DNA of 23,984 nucleotides from Bacillota bacterium (GCA_023390335.1 JAEWCZ010000015.1:1-23984); one strand, 5' to 3'. Shown: positions 7,448 through 16,948, counted from the first letter of the stretch. Notes: generated by a model not told the origin, from the sequence alone. A program made the numbers and translations.

Positions 7448-8446
7448 TTGAAGGATTTAAATCTTATTCCTAAAAGTTTGATTGTTTATAAAAAAAATAA
7501 AATTAAGAAGACATATCTCTCTATCCTTATAATTTGCGTAGGCTTAATAGCTGTTGTTGCCTATACGGCTCCTGTAATTTATGAAATGAATTTGCGTAAT
7601 GATAAACAAGATCTTGAAAAGAAGGTAAGTAGCACGACTAGTTTCGTTGAAACCGTCAATGAGTTCAATTCCCTTAAGAAGGCAGTAGAAGTAAGGGAAG
7701 CTGAAGGTAAGCAACTATCCCTTAATAGGATTGATGTTTTGGGTATTGTAAATGCAATTGAAAATGCATGTCCTGAGAAGCTGTTTATCCAGAATTATGT
7801 ATCAACCGGGAATAATGAGTTAGATACGAAAGTAGTTTTAAAGGGTGTTTCAACTGATGAGAATACCTTGGCTTCTTTTTTAAGAAATCTTATGGATGAT
7901 GATTATTTTAACAATGTTGTTCTATCAAATATTTCAAATAAACAGGGAAATAACGGCACTAATTTTGAAGTTACCTTGAGTGGTATTAAGAAAAGTGACC
8001 TTATTATATATAACAATTGGAATAACGGGTTCAGGATTTGTTATGAGCCTGACTGGAGTAAAAAAGTAGATAAGGATGATAGTGTTTTGTTTACCGCAAA
8101 TAAGAGATTGACTTCCACAGATGCTGATTCTCTTGAAATAACTACCACATCTACTGAACTCACATCGAAGGAATTTACAGATAAAAGGATAAACAAACTG
8201 AAAAATGAGTTGGAAGGTTTTAAGAAAATATATACTACAAAGACTAAAAGCTCAGGGGAAGAAGCTTACAAATTAATGTATTTGGGAGATGAAAAGGGAA
8301 CCAGATATAAATATTTGGAGCTTTGTATAGTCAAGAACAACAAAAGTTATATTGTTAAATACAAAAGTGATCCCAATAGTTTTGAAGTAAAGGAAAGAAA
8401 AATTGACCGTATACTTAAATCCTTTACTGCTATAGAAAGTCCGTAA
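7448..8446 (+). CDS. pilN: PilN-like alignment protein with C-terminal PsbP/Mog1-like domain
   Basis: The start MKDLNLIPKS carries the conserved PilN NLIP tail that docks into PilM. One membrane helix follows (about 24-45), then a coiled-coil and ferredoxin-like PilN region to about 185. Typical PilN stops near 200 residues, but this protein has 332. Residues 190-332 look like an added domain: GFRICYEPDW at the start, then alternating strands, and a final KIDRILKSF helix, as in PsbP/Mog1/DUF1795-type domains. The TTG 7448 start has a G-rich site (AGGGTGGG) 7 bases upstream. PilN identity is firm from the NLIP tail, topology and position next to pilO. The domain name for the extension is my inference from its pattern. 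Confidence 0.85.
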   Translation: MKDLNLIPKSLIVYKKNKIKKTYLSILIICVGLIAVVAYTAPVIYEMNLRNDKQDLEKKVSSTTSFVETVNEFNSLKKAVEVREAEGKQLSLNRIDVLGIVNAIENACPEKLFIQNYVSTGNNELDTKVVLKGVSTDENTLASFLRNLMDDDYFNNVVLSNISNKQGNNGTNFEVTLSGIKKSDLIIYNNWNNGFRICYEPDWSKKVDKDDSVLFTANKRLTSTDADSLEITTTSTELTSKEFTDKRINKLKNELEGFKKIYTTKTKSSGEEAYKLMYLGDEKGTRYKYLELCIVKNNKSYIVKYKSDPNSFEVKERKIDRILKSFTAIESP

Positions 8447-8500
8447 ATAGTTTAATCAGCTGGAGTAATTATTTAGCACATTATAGAAATGGAGATACAT

Positions 8501-9889
8501 ATGAAACTAACTCAGCGTGATAAAAAACTATTGATTGTTCTGGGAGTTGTGATATTTACTGTTGTTTTTCTTAAATTCTTGCTGTTACCAAAGTTAAGTT
8601 CAATCAGCCAACTTAAAACGGATATTTCAACATTAAATGACTCCTATGCAGTGAATATGGCTTATAAGGCAAAAGTAAAGAGAATTGACGGAGATATTAA
8701 GATACTGTCTAAAAAACTGGGAGACTTGAGAGAAATTTATCCACCAAGTATTGACAGCGATGAGCTTCTGGTGCTTATGAAAAATTTAACAAGTAAAGCC
8801 GGACTGGAAGTAAAGTCAATTTCTTTCGGTGCTATAGGTGGGATGGATGGAAATAAGGCAGATTCTAAGGCGGAAAGTAAGGATACAGCCACAAAAGAAG
8901 CCGGTACTATTGATGCAAAGGATAATAATATTCCGGAAAATGGCGATGGAAGTAAATTGGGAAATGAAATATTATCTGATATCAGAAATTATTTTTATCT
9001 TTGGGGACTTAAAAGCAAAAAAAACAGTGCGGTTGACGCAGCTGTCCCTGATGGTAAAAGCTACGGTGTTTCTGTTAAACTTGAGGCGACCGGGAGCAAT
9101 GAGGAAATAAAAGTCTACTTTGATATGCTTTCTAAGCTTAAGAATAAGGCTGTTTGTAAAGCAGTTAGTATTTCACCCGGACAAAATAGTGCTCAGAACG
9201 ATAAAGATAAAAAAAACTTAAAGCTAAGTGCTGAAATAGTTTTTTATGGAATTATGGATAAAGGAGCAGGAGATTATTATATCCTTGAAGACGGTAAATG
9301 GGCTCCGATTCCTGCTAACGGAAAGAAAGATATTTTTAAGTCGTATAATGGGTTTAATCCTTTAGGGGAACCCGGATTTAGTCAAAATACTGAAGTTGAT
9401 GAAATTGGAAAGTCCGATGAAGATAAAGAGAAAAGCCAGATAGATAAAATCATTCCCGGTACATATGACTTTTCTCTAGTAGCGTCACATTTCGGAGGCG
9501 GGCTTGCCCCAAGTGTATCCATTAATTGTAAAAACCCAGCTCTACCGGAAAATTCATACTCGGTAGTATATGGTGACAACAAAGGTACAGAAAACGCTGA
9601 AATATTTATTGAGCAAAAGAACGGTAAATATTACTGTAAATTTAAAACAGATCACGAAAGTTATCCTGATAAGCAATACAGTCAGACTATGGAGTTTGTA
9701 CCTGTGGGAGAGGATTTAAAGCTTGTTATTATTTCTTCTGAGAGACAAGACGAGAACGACAATGCAGGGGTTAAGCTGAATATAATTAATAATTCCGATA
9801 AGCAGCTTGTTTATCAAATATACATGGATGACCCAAGTCTGCCCAGAGTCGAGATTGGAAAGACAGTTGGAAAAGTTACTAAGCAATAG
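8501..9889 (+). CDS. pilO: PilO-like alignment protein with long C-terminal extension
   Basis: The 462-residue protein has a short cytoplasmic tail, one membrane helix (about 9-31), a coiled coil (about 32-72) and a PilO-type ferredoxin-like domain. That domain is split by a charged, low-complexity insert (about 110-165). Classical PilO has about 200 residues, so some 210 residues from about 250 onward are extra. This part is extracytoplasmic, contains WAPIPANGKKD and beta-strand-like repeats, and matches no domain I can name. ATG 8501 is preferred to ATG 8489 because GGAG (8491-8494) is 6 bases upstream. It should pair with PilN to form the alignment complex. The first third and the gene position support PilO; the extension is of unknown function. 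Confidence 0.82.
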   Translation: MKLTQRDKKLLIVLGVVIFTVVFLKFLLLPKLSSISQLKTDISTLNDSYAVNMAYKAKVKRIDGDIKILSKKLGDLREIYPPSIDSDELLVLMKNLTSKAGLEVKSISFGAIGGMDGNKADSKAESKDTATKEAGTIDAKDNNIPENGDGSKLGNEILSDIRNYFYLWGLKSKKNSAVDAAVPDGKSYGVSVKLEATGSNEEIKVYFDMLSKLKNKAVCKAVSISPGQNSAQNDKDKKNLKLSAEIVFYGIMDKGAGDYYILEDGKWAPIPANGKKDIFKSYNGFNPLGEPGFSQNTEVDEIGKSDEDKEKSQIDKIIPGTYDFSLVASHFGGGLAPSVSINCKNPALPENSYSVVYGDNKGTENAEIFIEQKNGKYYCKFKTDHESYPDKQYSQTMEFVPVGEDLKLVIISSERQDENDNAGVKLNIINNSDKQLVYQIYMDDPSLPRVEIGKTVGKVTKQ

Positions 9890-9904
9890 TAGCAGGTGTT
9901 TTAT

Positions 9905-10804
9905 ATGATTAAACTAAAAAAGCTACTTACAAATGAAAAAGGTGAAACCTTCATAGAAGTATTGGCAGCCGTAATATTGCTGGCGGTCATTGCAGGTCCT
10001 TTACTGAGCATGGCCATGTCTTCCTATTACTATAACAGGGATTCGGAGCAAAAGGTTAAAGCTGCTGCAATTGCACAAATGGTAATGGATGAAGTAAAGT
10101 CCAAAATGAACCTTGTAAGTACCGGAGATAGTTACTTGCCGTTTACCATTGAACCTTTTGAAGAGGCGGTTAACACAAAGCTGCAACCGTACTACAAGAT
10201 TGAAACCGTAGATGAGGGCAAGTTAACACCTACAACAGATTATACATATGATTACTCTGAAGCAGATAAACCTGATTTGGAGCTGATTATTGAACAGGGT
10301 ACCAGCGGGGACAACAATATACCTAGGATTGAACTGAAGGCACTCAATGAAGAAACTGACCCAATAAAAATTGATACAGGGTTTAATTATCGGAAAGATA
10401 ATTTAGTTATGCAGTTTGAGAAAAATGGTTCTAAAATTTTATGTGGTATAGGTAAAAATTCACCTGTTAGCTCAGTAGAATTTACACCTGCAAGTCAGGA
10501 TTATATAAAGCTTAAGTTAAGCTGTAAAAATGATGATGGTAAGCCAAATTCCGATGAGCAGCTAAAGCTATTTACTTACAGCAATCAGGAGATTAACCTG
10601 AAGACATATGTAACTGACGGTAAAGAACTTGAACCTGGGGTGTGCTTTATTAATAAAAGCAGCAAGATGGAATATGAAATAAATTATATGGAAACAAATG
10701 CATTTAATTACGGCGATTGGAATGAACTTCTCAAAATAGTTGTTGAAGTCAGAAAAAAGGATGGTTCGGTTATTTATACTGCATCATCCTATGTAAAGAA
10801 GTAG
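9905..10804 (+). CDS. Minor prepilin, PilV-like, long form
   Basis: A 299-residue prepilin. The leader ends NEKG (Gly13), followed by ETFIEVLAAVILLAVIAGPLL, the assembly helix with Glu at +5 and a charged Glu at +1, which is unusual. The extracytoplasmic part of about 260 residues is much longer than a classical PilV and has no recognised fold. ATG 9905 is chosen over GTG 9896 because AGGTG (9894-9898) lies 6 bases before the ATG and overlaps the GTG. It begins 15 bases after pilO and ends 12 bases before the PilX-like gene, so the three are probably cotranslated. Likely part of a minor pilin set that initiates the fibre or forms its tip. Confidence 0.8.
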   Translation: MIKLKKLLTNEKGETFIEVLAAVILLAVIAGPLLSMAMSSYYYNRDSEQKVKAAAIAQMVMDEVKSKMNLVSTGDSYLPFTIEPFEEAVNTKLQPYYKIETVDEGKLTPTTDYTYDYSEADKPDLELIIEQGTSGDNNIPRIELKALNEETDPIKIDTGFNYRKDNLVMQFEKNGSKILCGIGKNSPVSSVEFTPASQDYIKLKLSCKNDDGKPNSDEQLKLFTYSNQEINLKTYVTDGKELEPGVCFINKSSKMEYEINYMETNAFNYGDWNELLKIVVEVRKKDGSVIYTASSYVKK

Positions 10805-10816
10805 CAGGTGGTTACA

Positions 10817-13384
10817 ATGAGGAAAATATGTGGTTTTTTTAGAAAAAGTAATGGTTCTACTCTGGCGATGGTCCTTTTCTTAGTGTTTGTTTTATCTGCT
10901 ACTGCTTTGGCTGTTATGGCACTTACAGGCTCAGAGCTTGTAATGAGTAATGTAACCTCTGACCGAAGCAAGGCTTTGTTTGCAGCGCAGGCAGGTGCTG
11001 AAAAAGTTGCACAAAGGCTGGATATCGAGGTAGGAAGAATTCAGGATCAAGCAAGGGTAACTTCTAGTGACGTTATAAAGAAAGCCATTGATCATAGATT
11101 GCCTGTGTTCAACGAAATTATTGATACTACTGATCCAAATGATATTAAGGTTTTAAATGAGAAAAAACTGAACGAAATTTATGAAGCTGAGTACAAATAC
11201 CAATTTTTTAAATTGCTGCAGGTATGGATTGACCAACAGACAGCAACCGGAGGGGAATGGGACAGTTCAGTACCCCACAGTGTGCTGCATGATGTTACTA
11301 AAGAGGGTAAAACTGTTTCTATAAATGATGGAAGTTTTATCTTTAGCATTATACGTCCCAACCAAACGGAAATAATCTATTCATCTATTGTTGCTCCCTA
11401 TACGCTTCAGGCAAATGAAATATCATCTATTACTGTAAAATCAACTGGAGAATACAAGTCAGGCAAGCACACGTACAAACGAAGCATTTCAGCAGAGTTC
11501 GGCCTTTTGACTGAAGCCGTAAATGAAAGCTCTGATATTCCCATCATTTACAGTAAGCTTACAAAGGTTAAGGTCAATAAGGACAACAAACCTGAAATAC
11601 TTAAAAATAAGGCAGTTATAGCACGTAAAAACATTATTTCCGTTAATGGTAACGTTAACATTGAAAAGGGAAATGCAATATGCTTCGGAATAATCCCAAC
11701 CGTAAACGGTACAGATATAAATTATAGTGCGGATGGTTATAAATACGGTGGTTTTATGGCCGGGATGACAAGAGATACTTGGAATGATATCAGTTTGGGC
11801 TATAACAACAAGAGCCTTAAAGAAAGCATTATTGAATCTATACCAAGTTTGTCTGGTTCTGATTTTACGAATTTTCCCGGATCTTTTAATATTCAAGAAG
11901 GTAATGCAATTACTGCCGCATATATTCATACTCTGTATAGTAATGCAAACTCGCCATCAAAAATAAATATTCAAAAAGGTGATGTTTTTGCACGGAGTGT
12001 AAAAGTAGAGAATAAGGCTCATTCAAGTGAAATTAACCTGAAAAATGTTTTCTTGACTGATGATTTAAGGATTGATTCAAATAATTCCACTGTTAATATT
12101 GGAGAGTGGGAGGGAGATAAAGCCGGAGAGGGTATGCTTGTAGGCCTGAATCCGGGCGATTCAGCCTCAGGTTATGATACTTCAAGCGCGGTAATAGTTT
12201 CGGGTGATTCAAACCTTAATATAAATGGAAGCCTTTACATGGGAGGAACAACGTACTTTAACGAATATACAAATATAACCGACAATAAAATGTATTTCTC
12301 CGGAATATCGGTACTGAAATCAGGAAGTTTACCGGCAGAAGCATTCCGTATGTGGGATGATATTGAAACACCGACAAAGGATGTATACCCGGGAAATGTT
12401 TTTTATCTATACGACAAATATAGGGATACGAATGGCGTTCCTGATGCTGATGACTATATAAATGTCAATGATGCTGAAGAACAGCAAAAGCTTATTAGAG
12501 CGGGGTATAACTATAAGTCGAAGACCGAAGGACAACCACTGGATGATTCCACTCCTGTGCAAATGATGATGGGCAGCCAAGCAAAGCCACTGTTCGATAT
12601 TCTCGATAAGGCTATGCACTTCAAATGGATATGGGATACCTTCTGGAAGGACGATGTGGGGTATTATTCCTACCTGAATTCAGGAGATATCAGAATAGAA
12701 CATTATGAGAAAGCTGATAACGGCAATTATGTAAAAGACATAGGTAAAGTAAAAGGCTGGTGTTTTGGGGCTGTTGCTGCCAATGATACGGTTTACGGAC
12801 CTTATGGTGGGTTTACTGAGGACAACGGGCAATATTATATTGAAAAGGGTATGAGGTCTGTTCTATACAGAAATAACATGAGCTTATTTGTACAGGATTT
12901 TGAACAGGTCATGGCTGCAAAGCCAGCAAAGAACCTTACGGATGATGGAAATACTAAGGCTGCCGGTCTTATTAATAAATTGGTAAGGCCGAATGAAACA
13001 GTAGTTTCTAAGTCAGGAATGTTCTTTCTCAACAGCAGTAAAAATGTTATTCTTTCAACTAGTCAGGTAAACAGTAAAGATGTTCCAAAAGATGACGACG
13101 GGTATTTACAAGGAGTTATATATTCTGCCGGTGATATATATGTGGAGGCAGGAACTAAATTCAAAGGAATATTGATTGCGGAGGGTAACATAGTATTTTT
13201 GGGAGGAGCAGATATATCCTACGATGAAAATGCCGTAGATATACTTTTAAGTGAAGAACCTGATGCAGGGAGACTATTTAATTACAGTGCATCGGAGATT
13301 GTTTTAAGTAATTCCTCGATAAAGACAATTAAGAAACCAAATGTTAAAAATATAAAGATAACTTCATGGAAGGAAGAAAAATAA
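10817..13384 (+). CDS. Very large PilX-like prepilin, candidate tip protein
   Basis: The 855-residue protein begins like PilX. A basic leader ending in Asn-Gly (Gly13) is followed by STLAMVLFLVFVLSATALAV without Glu at +5, then RSKALFAAQAGAEKVAQ, the amphipathic segment typical of the PilX N-terminal domain. Normal PilX proteins have under 250 residues. Here about 780 residues follow, with a middle part (about 255-500) of short repeated strands such as ISVNGNVNIEKG and LNINGSLYMGG that suggest a beta-helix or beta-solenoid. The C-terminal part has GVIYSAGDIYVEAG and GILIAEGNIVFLGG, similar in style to polymer-forming surface proteins. ATG 10817 has AGGTGG (10806-10811) 5 bases upstream. It could cap the pilus together with the minor prepilins. 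The PilX N-terminus is well supported; the tip role is inferred. Confidence 0.8.
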   Translation: MRKICGFFRKSNGSTLAMVLFLVFVLSATALAVMALTGSELVMSNVTSDRSKALFAAQAGAEKVAQRLDIEVGRIQDQARVTSSDVIKKAIDHRLPVFNEIIDTTDPNDIKVLNEKKLNEIYEAEYKYQFFKLLQVWIDQQTATGGEWDSSVPHSVLHDVTKEGKTVSINDGSFIFSIIRPNQTEIIYSSIVAPYTLQANEISSITVKSTGEYKSGKHTYKRSISAEFGLLTEAVNESSDIPIIYSKLTKVKVNKDNKPEILKNKAVIARKNIISVNGNVNIEKGNAICFGIIPTVNGTDINYSADGYKYGGFMAGMTRDTWNDISLGYNNKSLKESIIESIPSLSGSDFTNFPGSFNIQEGNAITAAYIHTLYSNANSPSKINIQKGDVFARSVKVENKAHSSEINLKNVFLTDDLRIDSNNSTVNIGEWEGDKAGEGMLVGLNPGDSASGYDTSSAVIVSGDSNLNINGSLYMGGTTYFNEYTNITDNKMYFSGISVLKSGSLPAEAFRMWDDIETPTKDVYPGNVFYLYDKYRDTNGVPDADDYINVNDAEEQQKLIRAGYNYKSKTEGQPLDDSTPVQMMMGSQAKPLFDILDKAMHFKWIWDTFWKDDVGYYSYLNSGDIRIEHYEKADNGNYVKDIGKVKGWCFGAVAANDTVYGPYGGFTEDNGQYYIEKGMRSVLYRNNMSLFVQDFEQVMAAKPAKNLTDDGNTKAAGLINKLVRPNETVVSKSGMFFLNSSKNVILSTSQVNSKDVPKDDDGYLQGVIYSAGDIYVEAGTKFKGILIAEGNIVFLGGADISYDENAVDILLSEEPDAGRLFNYSASEIVLSNSSIKTIKKPNVKNIKITSWKEEK

Positions 13385-13409
13385 TTTAATTGCATGGAGG
13401 TTGATGCTA

Positions 13410-16400
13410 ATGTTCAAGAAGGCACTATGTGTGCTGCTGGCTCTAATCATAATGATTGGGCTAATGATTCCGCAGACAGTACTGGCTGAAAGTAATTCAG
13501 ACAACGGCGGATCAAATACACAGTCTAATGATCAAAAATTGACTGTACAGCTTCAAAAAGTGGACTCAATACTCGTTTGGTTTGCAAATGTTATATTGAA
13601 ACACGGATGTGAAGACTGGTTTCCTGATAATAATTCCTGCAGTGATTACAACTATGATAATGATATTTTCCAGTTTATCAAGGTAAAAATCACTAATACC
13701 AGTGACTCTGTTATAACTATTAACAGTAATAACCAACTGGTTTTAAGGTTTACAAATAAGTCGGGAAAAGAATTGGGCCTGAAAATTTATGAGTTTTCTG
13801 CCTACAAAAACATTGATAAGTCAAACAGGGAGTATGCTTTCGGCTCCAGTTTACTGTCCAGCAGATCCATAAAAAGTCATGGCACTTGGGAAATTTACGG
13901 ATATGTAAAATGGATGAATTTCTCTGATCTAGGTTGTACTATCGTGAGACAGCCTAATGAGAATAAAATTCAGGTTAGACTTACCGAAAAAAGTTATCCA
14001 ACTAATCCTTCCGAGTTTTCGTCTAAGGATAGGATTCATTCGGTGCTGAAGTTGTATAACGAGGGTAACAAGGATATTGATTTGGATAAAATAAGAATCC
14101 ATTATTACTTTAACATGGATGGAGACTTAAATAAAGTTGCTCCAAAAACTGAAAAGGTGGAAGGAAAGATATATAACTATCAGTCTAACCGGTCAAATCC
14201 ATATGAAGATGTTTTACAAACCCTACCGTCAGTATTTATTAATATGGGTGAGTACTCAACACCAAAAGCCAACAGCTTTATTGAAATCGGTTTTCCGTCA
14301 AAAAGTAACGGCTCAAGTTACACGAATTGTTTGTATAAGTTTTTACGTTATTTTAGCAGTTTATGGAATGATAAATTCATTAAGCGCGATCTCAATTGGT
14401 TGGATGATATTCTTGAAAAGAGTACAAATAATTACGGCAGCAATTGTTCGTCTGATAATCAGAAACATAGATGGTGGTGGAAATGGAGTCAGGACTATAC
14501 TGTCAGTTCCAAGAATTATGAGCTTAGCGCCAAATCCGGCAACAATACTTCACATGCAGATATTGAGCTTGAAATAGTCAAAGAATTTATTGCTCAAATG
14601 ACTGGAGATACGTCTGAACTCAGGAAATTTAAACAGGCTAATCACTATTCTTTTAATCCCGGAGAAGAAATGGATTGGGAAAGAGTAACAGTATATTATA
14701 ATGGTGATCTTATATGGGGAAAAGAGCCGGGCCAAGAACTTGTGGCGCCTCAAAACCTTCAGGCTATTCCCAAAAGAGATGGCATACTGTTAAAGTGGGA
14801 TGAGGTAAACGGAGCAGAAGGTTATAAATTATGGCGAAAAGGTTCAGGTGATGCTGATTTTGTTCAACTTCCTCAGATATTATCTGACACCTCTATCATA
14901 GACAACAATGTTGAACCGGGAGAAACCTATACATACAAGGTGCAGGCTGTTTCAGACAGTGGAGAGCAATTGGGGCCATTTTCAAATGAGGCTTCAGCTA
15001 CAGCCTTGAATCTTACTGGCAACGGACTGTACGCAGAATATTTGAATTGGAAGCCTGTTGCAGGCAGCAGTTTGACAAACTACGGTTATGATTTGGGCAA
15101 CAATTTTTCAACTAATTATGTAATGGAAAATACGGAGCTTGCATTGTCCAGAATTGACCCAAAAATTGACTTTACAAAAGATAATACAGACCCTTACTAC
15201 AGATGGGGCGATAAAGCGCCTGATCCTAAGGTTAATGCAGATCACTATTCAGTGGTTTGGTCAGGGTATATTATGCCGGAGTTTAACGAGGACTATACAT
15301 TGTATACCAGAACGGACGATGGAGTAAAACTATGGATTGATTTAAACAGAAATGGAAACTTTGATACAAATGAACTTTTGATTTCAAATTGGCAGAAGCA
15401 TTCTGAAACAGAGAATAGTTCAAAGTCAGTCCGCATGGAAAAGGGCAAAAAATACAGAATAAGAATGGAAAATTATGAAAATGAGTACGATGCTGTTGCA
15501 AAGCTTTTATGGAGTAATCCGCAAAAAGCAAAAGAAGTAGTTCCGAACTCTCAGTTGTTTGTTGACGGAAAAATAAATATTCCGGATACGCCTACAAACC
15601 TCAAGGCAGATTTAAAGAATGACGGTAGTGTAGTACTAACCTGGGACAGTGTTCTTGAAGCACAGGGATATAAAATATATCAAACTGACTGGGAGGGTAA
15701 TACTACAATAATTAATGTTGCGGATAATTCATACACTGTACCTCCTATGGCTTCAGGCGAATATAGGTTTAGTGTAAGCACATGGAATGAGGCAGGTGAG
15801 AGTGAAAAATCTCAGTCGGTCAAGGTTGTTGTAGGGTTGGGAACACCTCAGAATCTAAGGGGTAGTGTAAATAAAAAGGCAATTAACGTGGCTTGGGATC
15901 CGGTTGATACTGCATCGGGATACAAACTGTACAGAGTATGCGATGGAATACAAACAACAGTGCTTTGCTCAGACAATAAATACACGGATAATCAGGTTTC
16001 ATACGGCAATGTATACAAATATTTTGTAACTGCCTTAAAAGAAGGTTATGAAGGTGCAAAATCCGGGGAGATAGTTATTGCAGTACCTCCTAGTGCTCCG
16101 ACAAACCTAAAGGCTGCCCGGGAGGGAGAATCTGTTCAACTGCGGTGGAGTCCTGCACAGGGAGCCCAAACCTATAGTGTATTAAGATGTAATAGCTCCG
16201 ATGGAACTTACGAAATTATTAAAGAAGGCATAACAGGAACGTCCTATAAGGATACTTCTATTCCTGAAACAACAAACAACCAAGGAGTAAAGTACTATTA
16301 TAAGGTTGTTGCTGTTGCAAACGGTGTGGTTGGCCCTTACTCCAACATTGCAGATGTTATAATGTATCCTTTTATTGAAACAGAACTTGGTTTTGTATCT

Positions 16401-16928
16401 TATAACATAATAAATAATTCAAGGAACCCAAATCTTGAATTTGTTCTGGGGTCGTATGTACCTGTTTCCTTTGAGTTAGAGCTAAAGAATAGAACTTCAA
16501 ATGCGGGAATTGTATTGGATACAGATATGGTTAATAAAATGAACATCAATGAAAAACCATTTTTCCTTGATCTGGTTAACAAAAATATAAAGGTTACTAT
16601 AAAGAAAAAAGATTCTACTGAGATATTAAAGGTTAATGATAATAGCATTACTAAAAAAGTTATTAAAGTAAATGGCAAATATGTTATTAACATAGAAGTG
16701 AATGGAACTTATGATGCGGGAGATGTAGTGAAAATTGAATTTGGTCCTAAAGTATCCACAAAAAAGGATGACGATGTAGAGGATTACTACGGAAATATGT
16801 ATCAGCTTAAATTAGGCTTGTATGCGGATGGTCATGGAAGCAGTGATAATCCAATAACAACAGATATTAATAAAAATACGCTGACACCGCTTGAGGTAAA
16901 AATAGCTAATCCCGATAAGCTTAATTAA
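13410..16928 (+). CDS. Secreted CBM3-like / FnIII / PA14 multidomain protein, candidate adhesin
   Basis: A 1172-residue exported protein. The signal peptide is cut after VLA (Ala26). Residues 27-200 are a beta-rich region with Cys67, Cys77 and Cys176. Residues 205-441 resemble a family 3 carbohydrate-binding module: a strand pattern ending IRIHYYFNMDGD, then FIEIGF, and the closing VTVYYNGDLIWGKEPG. An insert of about 80 residues includes a WWWKW cluster (355-359). Then come FnIII (446-530), PA14 (537-705, with DDGVKLWIDLN), three FnIII domains (724-808, 811-890, 893-985) and an unassigned C-terminus (986-1172). There is no LPXTG, SLH or dockerin, so attachment is unknown. ATG 13410 has GGAGG 9 bases upstream. 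It is the last gene before the locus terminator, 25 bases after the PilX-like gene, so a pilus-linked adhesin role is likely but inferred. Confidence 0.82.
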   Translation: MFKKALCVLLALIIMIGLMIPQTVLAESNSDNGGSNTQSNDQKLTVQLQKVDSILVWFANVILKHGCEDWFPDNNSCSDYNYDNDIFQFIKVKITNTSDSVITINSNNQLVLRFTNKSGKELGLKIYEFSAYKNIDKSNREYAFGSSLLSSRSIKSHGTWEIYGYVKWMNFSDLGCTIVRQPNENKIQVRLTEKSYPTNPSEFSSKDRIHSVLKLYNEGNKDIDLDKIRIHYYFNMDGDLNKVAPKTEKVEGKIYNYQSNRSNPYEDVLQTLPSVFINMGEYSTPKANSFIEIGFPSKSNGSSYTNCLYKFLRYFSSLWNDKFIKRDLNWLDDILEKSTNNYGSNCSSDNQKHRWWWKWSQDYTVSSKNYELSAKSGNNTSHADIELEIVKEFIAQMTGDTSELRKFKQANHYSFNPGEEMDWERVTVYYNGDLIWGKEPGQELVAPQNLQAIPKRDGILLKWDEVNGAEGYKLWRKGSGDADFVQLPQILSDTSIIDNNVEPGETYTYKVQAVSDSGEQLGPFSNEASATALNLTGNGLYAEYLNWKPVAGSSLTNYGYDLGNNFSTNYVMENTELALSRIDPKIDFTKDNTDPYYRWGDKAPDPKVNADHYSVVWSGYIMPEFNEDYTLYTRTDDGVKLWIDLNRNGNFDTNELLISNWQKHSETENSSKSVRMEKGKKYRIRMENYENEYDAVAKLLWSNPQKAKEVVPNSQLFVDGKINIPDTPTNLKADLKNDGSVVLTWDSVLEAQGYKIYQTDWEGNTTIINVADNSYTVPPMASGEYRFSVSTWNEAGESEKSQSVKVVVGLGTPQNLRGSVNKKAINVAWDPVDTASGYKLYRVCDGIQTTVLCSDNKYTDNQVSYGNVYKYFVTALKEGYEGAKSGEIVIAVPPSAPTNLKAAREGESVQLRWSPAQGAQTYSVLRCNSSDGTYEIIKEGITGTSYKDTSIPETTNNQGVKYYYKVVAVANGVVGPYSNIADVIMYPFIETELGFVSYNIINNSRNPNLEFVLGSYVPVSFELELKNRTSNAGIVLDTDMVNKMNINEKPFFLDLVNKNIKVTIKKKDSTEILKVNDNSITKKVIKVNGKYVINIEVNGTYDAGDVVKIEFGPKVSTKKDDDVEDYYGNMYQLKLGLYADGHGSSDNPITTDINKNTLTPLEVKIANPDKLN

Positions 16929-16948
16929 AATTAATAATAATTTTCCCC

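Noticed and set aside
8838..9110. A 90-codon + strand frame inside pilO
   Set aside because: It overlaps the pilO coding frame, has no ribosome site of its own and encodes a basic sequence with no recognisable motif, typical of a shifted-frame artefact.
14137..14577. A 146-codon + strand frame inside the CBM3/PA14 gene
   Set aside because: It lies wholly within a well-supported coding frame with clear domains and has no own start signals.
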